64,000 nt of DNA from positions 620,001 through 684,000 of the forward strand of contig NZ_CP097763.1 in the NCBI RefSeq assembly GCF_023586525.1, read 5' to 3'. The DNA comes from Candidatus Blochmannia vicinus. Its GTDB lineage: Bacteria; Pseudomonadota; Gammaproteobacteria; Enterobacterales; Enterobacteriaceae. Of this stretch, positions 52,870-62,068 are shown piece after piece. Within the stretch, counting starts at the first letter, position 1; each line of letters begins with the position of its first letter. The position numbers and the translations under genes are program-made. The notes under the pieces are model-generated. The model saw only the letters and a program-made list of their open reading frames with translations. It had not been told where the DNA came from and made no database searches.

Positions 52870-54096
52870 GTGGAAAATTTTGACATACTTATTATAAATC
52901 AAGGAATTTCTGGGCTAGCATTAGCGTGTGGACTAAATGATTGTTTTCGTATTGCAATCATAGAACACAGAAATCATTTGAATATTTCTGAAACAGATCA
53001 ACAAAATATCAAAACTTCTTTAGTTAATATCACTAGTTTAAAAATACTTCAGTATTTAAAAATATGGAACCAAGACATAGCGAGTTTTTCTAGTTTATTA
53101 TATAAATTAGAAATCCTTAAAAAAAATAATATAAAAAAAACTGTCTTTAATTCCGGTTATTTAGGCTATCCTGAACTAGGATACATTATCGATGACTGCT
53201 TAATATATCAGGCTCTAATCAATCGCGCACGACAATTAAGAAATATTATATTTATAGATTCAAGCTCACTTAATACAATAAGTTATCACGAAGATTTCGC
53301 GCTTATTACAGTAAATAATAACTATATATTCAAAGCTAAATTGGTAATAGGTGCAGATGGCATCAACTCTTTAATAAGAAAAAATACAAGTATTTCTTTG
53401 CTATTTAAAGACACAAAATATTATGGATTAACAACTATTATTTACACTGAAAAAAGTCATAAAAACACTCTTCGTTTTATTATTCATAATGATGGTTTGT
53501 TAATATTATTACCATTAAAAAACACACATCTTTCCGTTGTTTTGTGGCTATTACCACCACATACAGCCAAAAAGTATCTATACGTATCCAACCCTGATCA
53601 ATATGTTAATTATGATTTAATTACAATCTGTAATATATTAGGTCACTGTATTATATATAATAATACAAAACATAAAATTTTTATACCGAGAATGCAATAT
53701 GCTCATAACTTTATAAAACATCGTTTAATACTGCTAGGAAAATCTGCATATCTTGCATGTCCTTTATTTTTTCAAAATATTAATTTAGAACTTATGGATA
53801 CAGCAGTTCTATTAAATTATCTAAAGACGCTAAGAAAAAATAATAAAGATATTGGGCATTATAATTATTTAAAATATTATGAACGTAGTATAAAATACAG
53901 GATAACTAAAAATCTTATAAACATTCCCTATCTTCACATGTTACTCCATGATAAAAATCATTTCTTAGAATACGCACAGTATTTTATTTTTTATCTCATC
54001 AACACCGTACCCAATTTTAAAATACGCATATTACATCATATTATGGGTTTAAATAATCTACCAAAATGGTTGCTACAGGATCATTATGATTTTTAA
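52870..54096 (+). CDS. ubiI: UbiI-like flavin monooxygenase with degenerate FAD-binding motifs
   Basis: By position after ubiH and by the end of the protein (DIGHYNYLKYYERS, IMGLNNLPKWLL) this is UbiI (VisC), the C5-hydroxylase of ubiquinone synthesis. 408 residues against 400 in E. coli, starting at GTG 52870 and unbroken. The DG motif GADGINS is kept. The first FAD motif reads NQGISG rather than GGGMVG. The GD motif region reads LLGKSAYLACPLFFQNINLEL where E. coli has LVGDAAHTIHPLAGQGVNLGF (compare GKSAY with GDAAH, and FQN with GQG). Activity is doubtful. Confidence 0.87.
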   Translation: MENFDILIINQGISGLALACGLNDCFRIAIIEHRNHLNISETDQQNIKTSLVNITSLKILQYLKIWNQDIASFSSLLYKLEILKKNNIKKTVFNSGYLGYPELGYIIDDCLIYQALINRARQLRNIIFIDSSSLNTISYHEDFALITVNNNYIFKAKLVIGADGINSLIRKNTSISLLFKDTKYYGLTTIIYTEKSHKNTLRFIIHNDGLLILLPLKNTHLSVVLWLLPPHTAKKYLYVSNPDQYVNYDLITICNILGHCIIYNNTKHKIFIPRMQYAHNFIKHRLILLGKSAYLACPLFFQNINLELMDTAVLLNYLKTLRKNNKDIGHYNYLKYYERSIKYRITKNLINIPYLHMLLHDKNHFLEYAQYFIFYLINTVPNFKIRILHHIMGLNNLPKWLLQDHYDF

Positions 54097-54119
54097 AAGA
54101 TTTATATAAAATTTTAAAA

Positions 54120-55139
54120 TTATTTAAATTTATTATAATCAATAATAGAAAAAATAAAACTATCATGAGTTTTCATATTTGTAATTCTTAACTCTGAAGA
54201 ATTCAAAACTGACCTATTTAATACTGCTTGCAACCATACATTATTTTCTTTAATGCGACAAGATTGCAAAATAATACCAATATTTTTCCAATGTTGATTA
54301 TTTAACTTTAATTCTATCCGATCACCAGCTGTAGGAAATGTTTGTTTATTCTTATAATAATCAATGACACCAATTAACCGATATAACTCTTTCTTATTGC
54401 TCCCACGATACTGAATACGTGCAATAGATTCTTGTCCAAGATAACAACCTTTGTTAAAACTAACGCCCTGTAACATATCCATGTTAACCGATTGAGGCAT
54501 AAACAACTCACTAGTTGCTAATTCAATAATCGGATAACCTGCTTCTATATCTAATAATGCCCATTGACGACTATCATTAAATTGTATACAATAAAGTTTT
54601 TGTTTGCTCAGAAGATAATCTAATGTTGATTTATTATTAATAATCAATAAAAAACGTTCTGTTGGAGCATCAAAATATAGTAAAGTAACATCTTTATTAT
54701 GTACTACTGTATAGTTTTTGGTTGGAATAACCGAAAAAAACATACTTAAGTACTGTCTCGCATTAATTCCAGCGATTCCAATAAGTATTACGTTATAATC
54801 AGGAGTAATAGAAACATTAGAAGATACTATATATTTTTTCATTTCTGTAATCTGTTTCTCGCATATGTTTAAACGTTCTATAAACGCCATTTCTTGATTT
54901 TTAACGTGAAAAACGTACATATTGCTGAGCATTTTCCCTTTTTGATTGCAATACGCTGAAAACTTATATTTATCTTTATCTAAATTTTTAATATCGCAAG
55001 TAAATTGGTTATGTAAATATTGTATAACATCTCGTCCGTATAATTTTACTAAGATCCATTCTTCTAAAGATATAAATGTCAGTGGTAAATCTTCTGAGGA
55101 TACAGGATACTGCCTTGAAAAAAATATATTAGACAACAT
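54120..55139 (-). CDS. ygfZ: Folate-binding tRNA-modifying / Fe-S maintenance protein YgfZ
   Basis: GcvT-like folate-binding protein needed in E. coli for several iron-sulfur enzymes such as MiaB. The hallmark KGCYLGQESIARIQYRG, with Cys232, lies at residues 230-246. 339 residues against 326 in E. coli. It converges on ubiI with a 23-base gap and is divergent from prfB. Confidence 0.94.
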   Translation of the reverse strand: MLSNIFFSRQYPVSSEDLPLTFISLEEWILVKLYGRDVIQYLHNQFTCDIKNLDKDKYKFSAYCNQKGKMLSNMYVFHVKNQEMAFIERLNICEKQITEMKKYIVSSNVSITPDYNVILIGIAGINARQYLSMFFSVIPTKNYTVVHNKDVTLLYFDAPTERFLLIINNKSTLDYLLSKQKLYCIQFNDSRQWALLDIEAGYPIIELATSELFMPQSVNMDMLQGVSFNKGCYLGQESIARIQYRGSNKKELYRLIGVIDYYKNKQTFPTAGDRIELKLNNQHWKNIGIILQSCRIKENNVWLQAVLNRSVLNSSELRITNMKTHDSFIFSIIDYNKFK

Positions 55140-55664
55140 AATATGTCTCTTTATAAATAAAAATATCGATAAATATTATATACTATAAACTATGTTATCT
55201 TATTACATCAAATATTTACATACTTCAAAATAACAAGATTACATTTATCCCAAATATTGATTATTATGATTTTATAATTTAATTTTTATAATTAAATAAA
55301 TTTATCAGTTTTCCACTTCATATAACGATTTTAAACAATAAATTATATACAAATATAATGATTAATATATATGATAATAATTGAAATAATATTTTATTGG
55401 TTATATATATAATTATTAGAAAATATTTTCTAATATAAAACAAACAAAAAATATAGACATAGCCTATGTATATTAAGACTGTAAAATAAATTTAAATAAA
55501 CTATAATTAAAGATTAAACTAATCTTATATAATAAGATATCATAATATGAATACATCTATATACGTATATAAAAATTTTTATTTAACCATGTTGTATCAT
55601 TCTACATATACATATGTAGAATGATACAACATGGAACCCATATCCTTTAAGGAACAAAATTTTT
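55140..55664. other. Divergent spacer between ygfZ and prfB
   Basis: No gene-like frame. recJ, dsbC and xerD, which lie upstream of prfB in E. coli, are not here. It holds a perfect 22-bp hairpin (55587-55634, listed separately) and, just before prfB, TTTAAGGAA as ribosome site. Promoters for both genes should lie here. Confidence 0.55.
55587..55634. repeat. Perfect 22-bp hairpin just upstream of prfB
   Basis: Arms at 55587-55608 and 55613-55634 are exact reverse complements, starting CCATGTTGTATCATTC, with a 4-base loop (TACA). It ends 30 bases before the prfB start codon and 13 bases before the AAGGA ribosome site. If transcribed it would form a strong leader hairpin; if not, it may be an operator or a palindrome at the promoter. 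Confidence 0.9.
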
Positions 55665-56772
55665 ATGATAGATATAAAACTTATTAAACAAAATATTCAA
55701 CTTATGTTAAATAGAATATTTAAGTTTAAGGATGATTTTTGACTATAATTTCAAAAAAAACCGTTTAAAAATAATTAACGCTAAATTAAAATCACATGAT
55801 GTTTGGAAAAACCCTAAAAAAGCAAAAATTCTCAGTCAACAATCTTCCTCTTTAAAAATTTTTATTAACATTATTGATCAGCTTTATAAAAACTTAATGG
55901 ATTTAAATGATTTACTAAAATTAACAGAAGAATGCGATGCCAACTTAATTTCTGAAATTCACAATCAATTAATTGCTTCAGAACGTACATTATCTCAATT
56001 GGAGATTAATCGTATGTTTATAGGAAAATATGATCATGCTAATTGCTATGTCGATATTCAATCAGGATCTGGAGGTATAGAGGCACAAGATTGGGCAGGT
56101 ATGTTATTGCGTATGTACTTACGGTGGATGGATCACAAAGGTTTTATAACTGATATCACTGAAGAATCAACAGGAGAGATAACCGGAATAAAATCTGCTA
56201 CTATTCAAGTTATTGGACCATATGCATATGGCTGGTTGCATACTGAATCTGGCGTACACAGATTAGTACGCAAAAGTCCTTTTGATTCTGCTAAAAAACG
56301 CCATACTTCATTTGCTTCAGTATTTGTATACCCAGAATTAGATGACAGTATCAATATTCACATTCGTCCAGAAGATCTGCGTTATGATGTCTACCGAGCA
56401 TCTGGAGCAGGAGGTCAACATGTTAATCGCACAGAATCTGCAGTGCGCATCACACATATACCGACAAATACCGTTACTCAATGCCAAAGTGATCGTTCAC
56501 AACATAAAAATAAAAATCAAGCAATGAAACAACTAAAAGCTAAATTATATGAACTTGAATTACAAAAGAAAAATTATGAAAAAAAAATGAGAGAAAATAA
56601 TAAAGCAAATATTACTTGGGGCAATCAAATACGATCTTATATTTTAGACAATTCTAGAGTTAAAGATTTACGTACTGGTTTTGAAAAACGTAATATCAAA
56701 GCTGTTTTAGATGGAGAATTAGATGATTTTATACAAATTAGTATTAAAAAATATTCTAAGCGAGATGTATAA
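55665..56772 (+). CDS. prfB: Peptide chain release factor 2 (programmed +1 frameshift)
   Basis: Recognises UGA and UAA stops and triggers peptide release. The start at ATG 55665 opens 25 codons that end at an in-frame TGA (55740-55742); reading then continues in +1 as GAC TAT to 56772, for 368 residues (E. coli 365). The shift site reads AAGGATGAT TTT TGA C, with a Shine-Dalgarno-like AAGGA upstream. SPF at residues 204-206 reads the stop codon and GGQ at 249-251 drives hydrolysis. lysS overlaps its stop by one base (TAATG). Confidence 0.95.
55728..55743 (+). promoter_or_regulatory. RF2 autoregulatory +1 frameshift site
   Basis: AAGGATGATTTTTGAC. The P-site codon is UUU (55737-55739), before UGA. 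A +1 slip lets tRNA-Phe re-pair fully with UUU at 55738-55740, then GAC is read. An internal Shine-Dalgarno-like AGGA ends four bases before UUU. In E. coli the codon is CUU with AGGGGG three bases before it. The logic is the same: low RF2 allows the shift and restores RF2. Confidence 0.92.
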
Positions 56773-58301
56773 TGTCTAAATACGTGCACTCAAAACATCA
56801 ACTATATCAAAAGCTTAATATCGATTATGAATTAAGTATTCGTCAAAAAAAACTATCACAAATTAGAGAAAAAGGTATAGCGTTTCCAAATGATTTTCGT
56901 CGTGATTCCACTTCTAATCAATTACACAAAAAATACGAGCATACATCTAACTCAGAATTAGTACGATTAAACATTGAAGTAAATATAGCAGGTCGCATAA
57001 TAAGTCAACGCATTATGGGGAAAGCATCTTTTATAACTTTACGAGACGTTGATGGTTGCATGCAGTTGTATATTACTGCTAATTCGTTAGCAACGAATGT
57101 ATTGTATGAAGAGAATATAAAACAATGGGATCTAGGGGATATATTAGGAGTACGCGGTACATTATTTAGAACACGTACTGGAGAACTATCGATACATTGT
57201 AAAGAAATTAGATTATTAACTAAATCATTACGTCCATTGCCAGATAAATTTCATGGTTTGAATAATCAAGAAACAAAATATCGCCAAAGATATTTAGATT
57301 TAATTATTAATGAAGACACAAGAGAAATATTTAAAATACGTTCTCTAATTATTTACGAAATACGTCAATTTATGAAAAAAAATAATTTTATGGAAGTAGA
57401 AACACCAATGATGCACACAATTGCGGGAGGAGCCATAGCAAACCCTTTTATTACACATCATAATAAATTAGGAATAGATATATATCTACGTATTGCTCCA
57501 GAATTATATTTAAAAAAACTAGTGATAGGCGGGTTTGAGCGCATATTTGAAATCAATCGTAACTTTCGTAACGAAGGAATATCCTCATATCATAACCCTG
57601 AATTCACAATGATGGAAATATATATGGCGTATGCCGATTACCATGATATGATCGTTTTAACACAAAATTTACTACGTTCAGTAACACAGCGAGTACTAGG
57701 TAGAAATATAGTTCATTATAGAAATTATGAATTGAATTTCAATAATCCTTTTGCTCAAATGAGCATAAAAGAAGCAATTTATTATTATCTACCAGAAATT
57801 AAATCCCAAAATATAGACGATATACATACCGCTATTTCTATTGCAAAATCATTTGGAATTAAAATTAATAATTGCTGGACATTAAGTAAAATACACATGG
57901 TTATTTTTGAAGAAGTAGTAGAAAAAAAAATAATTCAACCAACCTGTGTTACTTCTTATCCAATAGAGATATCCCCATTAGCACGTCGCAACGATAATGA
58001 CCCAACACTTGCTGATCGTTTTGAGCTCTTCATTGCTGGAAAAGAAATAGGAAATGGTTTTTCAGAATTAAATGATCCAGAAGATCAAAAAGAACGTTTT
58101 TTGAAACAAGCAAAAGAAAAAAAAGATAACAAAAATAATAACATTCACACAAATTATGATGAAGATTATTTAATTGCGTTAGAACACGGATTACCCCCTA
58201 CAGCAGGGATTGGAATAGGAATCGACCGTTTGATAATGCTATTAACCGATAAACATACTATTCGTGATGTAATTTTGTTTCCTACACTTCGTCCAAAATA
58301 A
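56772..58301 (+). CDS. lysS: Lysyl-tRNA synthetase (class II)
   Basis: Charges tRNA-Lys. The N-terminal OB-fold anticodon-binding domain is followed by the class II core: motif 1 around MEVETPMMH, motif 2 with [13 protein letters not shown], and motif 3 [13 protein letters not shown] near the C-terminus. [11 protein letters not shown] is also typical. 509 residues against 505 in E. coli. It shares one base with the prfB stop, so the pair is translationally coupled as in E. coli. Confidence 0.97.
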   Translation: MSKYVHSKHQLYQKLNIDYELSIRQKKLSQIREKGIAFPNDFRRDSTSNQLHKKYEHTSNSELVRLNIEVNIAGRIISQRIMGKASFITLRDVDGCMQLYITANSLATNVLYEENIKQWDLGDILGVRGTLFRTRTGELSIHCKEIRLLTKSLRPLPDKFHGLNNQETKYRQRYLDLIINEDTREIFKIRSLIIYEIRQFMKKNNFMEVETPMMHTIAGGAIANPFITHHNKLGIDIYLRIAPELYLKKLVIGGFERIFEINRNFRNEGISSYHNPEFTMMEIYMAYADYHDMIVLTQNLLRSVTQRVLGRNIVHYRNYELNFNNPFAQMSIKEAIYYYLPEIKSQNIDDIHTAISIAKSFGIKINNCWTLSKIHMVIFEEVVEKKIIQPTCVTSYPIEISPLARRNDNDPTLADRFELFIAGKEIGNGFSELNDPEDQKERFLKQAKEKKDNKNNNIHTNYDEDYLIALEHGLPPTAGIGIGIDRLIMLLTDKHTIRDVILFPTLRPK

Positions 58302-58529
58302 AATCTATATGCTTTCTAGCATTAGTAAATGACAAAAAATTACTATGACACTAATCAATAAATTTGAGGTTTAGTGTGTATTAAAAACCAAACAATATTA
58401 ATTAATTAATTAACATTTTAATAATACAGATCTATTATGTTCTGATTACGTTTAACTATATTCAGTGATAAAATTTTTTTTAAAATATTTCAATACTAAA
58501 TCATATCTTAATAAAATAATAAATATAAC

Positions 58530-59798
58530 ATGATACATAATATCTTTACTCAAATGAATATCCTTAACTATAAAAACTTAATAAAATTGCATCAAAAATA
58601 TAAAGGCCCAGTATGGGTATATGATGCATCAGTTATAATCAATCGTATTACGCAATTAAAACAATTCGACATTATACGATTTGCTCAAAAATCTTGTTCT
58701 AATATTCATATTCTACGATTAATGCATAATCATGGGGTTAAGGTAGATGCTGTTTCCTTAGGAGAAATTGAGCGAGCATTATTAGCTGGTTTTAATACTG
58801 GAAAAGAAAGTGACGAAATAATTTTTACTGCTGATATTTTAGAAGAAGAAACATTATTTAGAGTGTCAGAATTAAATATTACTGTTAATGCAGGATCAAT
58901 AGATATGTTAGCGCAGTTAGGGGCTTGTTCCCCTGGACATAAAATATGGTTACGTATTAATCCTGGATTTGGACATGGACATAATCAAAAAACTAATACT
59001 GGAGGAGAAAATAGCAAACATGGTATTTGGCATGAAGATATACTAACTGCCCTTTCTTATATCTATCATTATAATCTACAACTAATTGGGCTCCACATGC
59101 ACATTGGCTCTGGAGTACACTATAGTCACTTATCTAAAGTATGTAATGCTATGACCCAACAAATCCTAAAATATAAAATAAATATACAACTTATTTCTGC
59201 TGGCGGAGGGTTAACAATACCGTACCAAGATAATGATACGGTATTAAATGTAAATCATTATTTTCATTTATGGGATAACACAAGAAAACGCATTAGCCAA
59301 TATTTAGGTCATACAGTAAAATTAGAAATAGAACCTGGTCGCTTTCTTGTTGCTGAATCAGGAATATTAATTACACAAATTAGAGCAGTAAAAGAAATGG
59401 GTCGTCGTCATTTCATATTAATAGATGCAGGATATAATGATCTAATGCGTCCAGTAATGTACGGTAGTTATCATCGTATCTCATTAATACCTGGAGATCA
59501 TCGAAATATTACCTTAGAAGAATTACGCGATACTGTTGTTGGAGGTCCATTATGTGAATCTGGAGATGTTTTTACACAAAATATGAACGGAACAATATTA
59601 ACACGTAAGCTACCTTATTCAGCAAAAGTAGGAGATTATTTAATATTTCACGATACTGGTGCATACGGTGCTTCAATGTCTTCTAACTATAATACCCGCC
59701 CATTATTACCAGAAGTTCTGCTTGAAAACGGACAAATACGGCAAATTCGCCGAAAACAAAAGTTAGAAGATTTATTAATGTTAGAAATAACAGAATAA
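58530..59798 (+). CDS. lysA: Diaminopimelate decarboxylase
   Basis: PLP enzyme that makes lysine from meso-diaminopimelate, the last step of lysine synthesis. The PLP lysine is Lys54 in FAQKSCSNIHILRLM. HMHIGSG, then SAGGGL, EPGRFLVAESG and the C-terminal CESGDVFTQ and GAYGASMSSNYN are all present. 422 residues against 420 in E. coli. Retention fits supply of lysine to the host and to protein synthesis. Confidence 0.97.
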   Translation: MIHNIFTQMNILNYKNLIKLHQKYKGPVWVYDASVIINRITQLKQFDIIRFAQKSCSNIHILRLMHNHGVKVDAVSLGEIERALLAGFNTGKESDEIIFTADILEEETLFRVSELNITVNAGSIDMLAQLGACSPGHKIWLRINPGFGHGHNQKTNTGGENSKHGIWHEDILTALSYIYHYNLQLIGLHMHIGSGVHYSHLSKVCNAMTQQILKYKINIQLISAGGGLTIPYQDNDTVLNVNHYFHLWDNTRKRISQYLGHTVKLEIEPGRFLVAESGILITQIRAVKEMGRRHFILIDAGYNDLMRPVMYGSYHRISLIPGDHRNITLEELRDTVVGGPLCESGDVFTQNMNGTILTRKLPYSAKVGDYLIFHDTGAYGASMSSNYNTRPLLPEVLLENGQIRQIRRKQKLEDLLMLEITE

Positions 59799-60449
59799 TT
59801 TTTACATAAAAAGTATTTTAATTATTAGATAATAATATTATACATTAACAAATTCAATGTCATGTAAATTTCTAATACACTAATTTAATTACTTAATCCC
59901 TTAAAACTTCAATTTAATAAATCAATATTTCACTGAACTTATTTTAAATTATATTTGAAAACAATTCTTTACTACATATTCTTTTAAATAAAAAATAATA
60001 AACTATAAAATAAAGTGTATGTATTCCATGTGTTTTGTGCTTTCTTATTTAGAAAACCATGAATCATTGCTATTAATAATTTTTTTACAAATGTATCATC
60101 CATAGATTTTATTAAATTTTTAATAACATTCATTATTTAAATAACAAATCTAAAATTGAATAATAATCAAATTTTAATTAAATATTTTTATAAAAATCAT
60201 TAATTAATTAAGGCACATAAAGTTATATTCAAAATTCTTGAATTAAACGTGATTACAGGATAGCATACAATGTATGCATTTGATTATATGATGATAGTAC
60301 TAGTAGATAAACAATAAATGACATACATGATTATTATATACTTTAATAATAATTTATGATATCTATTTTATTTTATATGATATAATCACACATTTTTCAC
60401 AATATTTACTAAAATTAATACAATATTTCAATAAAACTGAGGAAACCTG
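59799..60449. other. AT-rich spacer between lysA and rppH
   Basis: No recognisable gene on either strand. Several E. coli genes between lysA and rppH (including lysR, araE, galR and mutH) are absent. rppH starts at GTG 60450 after TGAGGAAACC, a good ribosome site. No clear terminator after lysA. Confidence 0.55.
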
Positions 60450-60926
60450 GTGATTGACAGTGATGGTTATCGATTAAATGTCGGCATTGTACTATGTAAT
60501 ACTCATGAACAAGTATTATGGGCTCGAAGATATAAACAACATTATTGCTGGCAATTTCCTCAAGGCGGAATTAACGTCGGAGAAACCCCAGAGCAAGCAA
60601 TGTATAGGGAACTATTTGAAGAAATAGGATTAAATTACCAAGATGTACGTATCCTATCTTCTACACAATGCTGGATACGTTATAAATTACCTAAACAATT
60701 AATCCGCTGGAAAATTAAACCAATTTGTTTTGGACAAAAACAAAAATGGTTTTTATTAAAACTTTTATCTCAGGATGCAAGAATCAACATAAAAAATAAT
60801 AAAGATGATACATTTGATAGTTGGAAATGGGTTAGTTTATGGTATCCTATACGTCGCGTTGTATTTTTTAAAAGAAATGTATACAGAAAAGTCATGCAAG
60901 AATTTGTTAATAGAATAATATCCTAA
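60450..60926 (+). CDS. rppH: RNA pyrophosphohydrolase
   Basis: Nudix enzyme that removes pyrophosphate from mRNA 5' ends, starting RNase E decay. The Nudix box runs from [12 protein letters not shown] to [10 protein letters not shown] at residues 39-60. [22 protein letters not shown] and [10 protein letters not shown] match E. coli RppH. 158 residues against 176; the basic tail is shorter. GTG start. ptsP, which follows in E. coli, is missing, so lgt is now next. Confidence 0.96.
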   Translation: MIDSDGYRLNVGIVLCNTHEQVLWARRYKQHYCWQFPQGGINVGETPEQAMYRELFEEIGLNYQDVRILSSTQCWIRYKLPKQLIRWKIKPICFGQKQKWFLLKLLSQDARINIKNNKDDTFDSWKWVSLWYPIRRVVFFKRNVYRKVMQEFVNRIIS

Positions 60927-61122
60927 AAATTAAATCAAAACATATTCTAAAAATAAGATATCATCAAGTATATTTAATAAAAAAATTAAACGATCTTTTC
61001 ATTAAAAACACGTGAATATAAATTATAAATTAAATTTTTATTAATTTTAGACAATCTCAATATTACGATTGAGCGCCGACTCCAATAACAAATATGTTTC
61101 AGAACATTACACATCATCAAAT

Positions 61123-61980
61123 ATGCAGTACTTTTATTATCACTCGTGTAATCCAATAATTTTTACAATCGGGCCTGTTTCGTTACATTGGTACGGAATG
61201 ATGTATGGATTAGGTTTTATTTATGCTATGTGGTCATTATTATATCGTGCGCATCATGCCAATGAAATTTCATGGACTAATAAAGATATAGAATATTTAT
61301 TATGTTTATGTTTTTTTGGTGTTGTATTAGGCGGACGTATTGGATATATATTATTTTATCAGTGGTCTTTTTTCACTCAAAATTTACTGTGGATTTTTAA
61401 TATATGGGAAGGAGGTATGTCTTTTCATGGCGGTCTAATGGGAGTGATTGTAGCAATAATGTGGTTTTCTTATAGAAAACATCTAACTTTTTTTCAAGTA
61501 TCAGACTTTTTAATTCCAGCTGTACCGTTCGGACTAGGCCTAGGCAGATTAGGAAATTTTATTAATGGAGAATTATGGGGCCGAATAGCCACTGATATTC
61601 CTTGGGCTATGTTGTTTCCTAATGCTATATACCAAGATTTGCTAATATTACCAGATCACCCTAAATGGCAAGTACTATTTGATAGTTATGGCGCGCTACC
61701 TCGCCATCCATCTCAATTATATGAAATGTTTTTAGAGGGAATAATCTTGTTTATTATCATAAATAAATTTATTTGTAAACCACGTCCTATAGGTAGCGTA
61801 TCTGGGTTATTTCTTATTTTTTATGGTTTGTTTCGTGTTATAGCAGAATTTTTTCGTCAACCTGACAGTCATTTAGGATTAATTTACAACATAGCTACTA
61901 TGGGCCAAATTTTATCGTGTCCTATGATCATATCCGGAGTAATTATAATCTACCTTTCTTATAAAGGTTATCGAATATGA
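61123..61980 (+). CDS. lgt: Prolipoprotein diacylglyceryl transferase
   Basis: Inner-membrane enzyme that attaches diacylglycerol to the lipobox Cys of prolipoproteins such as CyoA. The family signature GRLGNFINGELWGR is present, with MSFHGGLMG (catalytic His) and PRHPSQLYE. From ATG 61123 it has 285 residues (E. coli 291), matching the E. coli N-terminus. A TTG at 61069 in the same frame would add 18 residues and is an alternative. Neither start has a clear Shine-Dalgarno. thyA, next in E. coli, is not found. Confidence 0.95.
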   Translation: MQYFYYHSCNPIIFTIGPVSLHWYGMMYGLGFIYAMWSLLYRAHHANEISWTNKDIEYLLCLCFFGVVLGGRIGYILFYQWSFFTQNLLWIFNIWEGGMSFHGGLMGVIVAIMWFSYRKHLTFFQVSDFLIPAVPFGLGLGRLGNFINGELWGRIATDIPWAMLFPNAIYQDLLILPDHPKWQVLFDSYGALPRHPSQLYEMFLEGIILFIIINKFICKPRPIGSVSGLFLIFYGLFRVIAEFFRQPDSHLGLIYNIATMGQILSCPMIISGVIIIYLSYKGYRI

Positions 61981-62068
61981 TTAAAATTACAATAAATAAA
62001 ACTAAAAATAATATGTTAGAAACATATATATAGAATATATCTTCTTTACTTTAATAATTTATAAAATA

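Noticed and set aside
55665-55742. The internal TGA of prfB as a pseudogene mutation
   Set aside because: It falls after exactly 25 codons, as in E. coli, with the expected slip codon and Shine-Dalgarno-like element, so it is the programmed frameshift.
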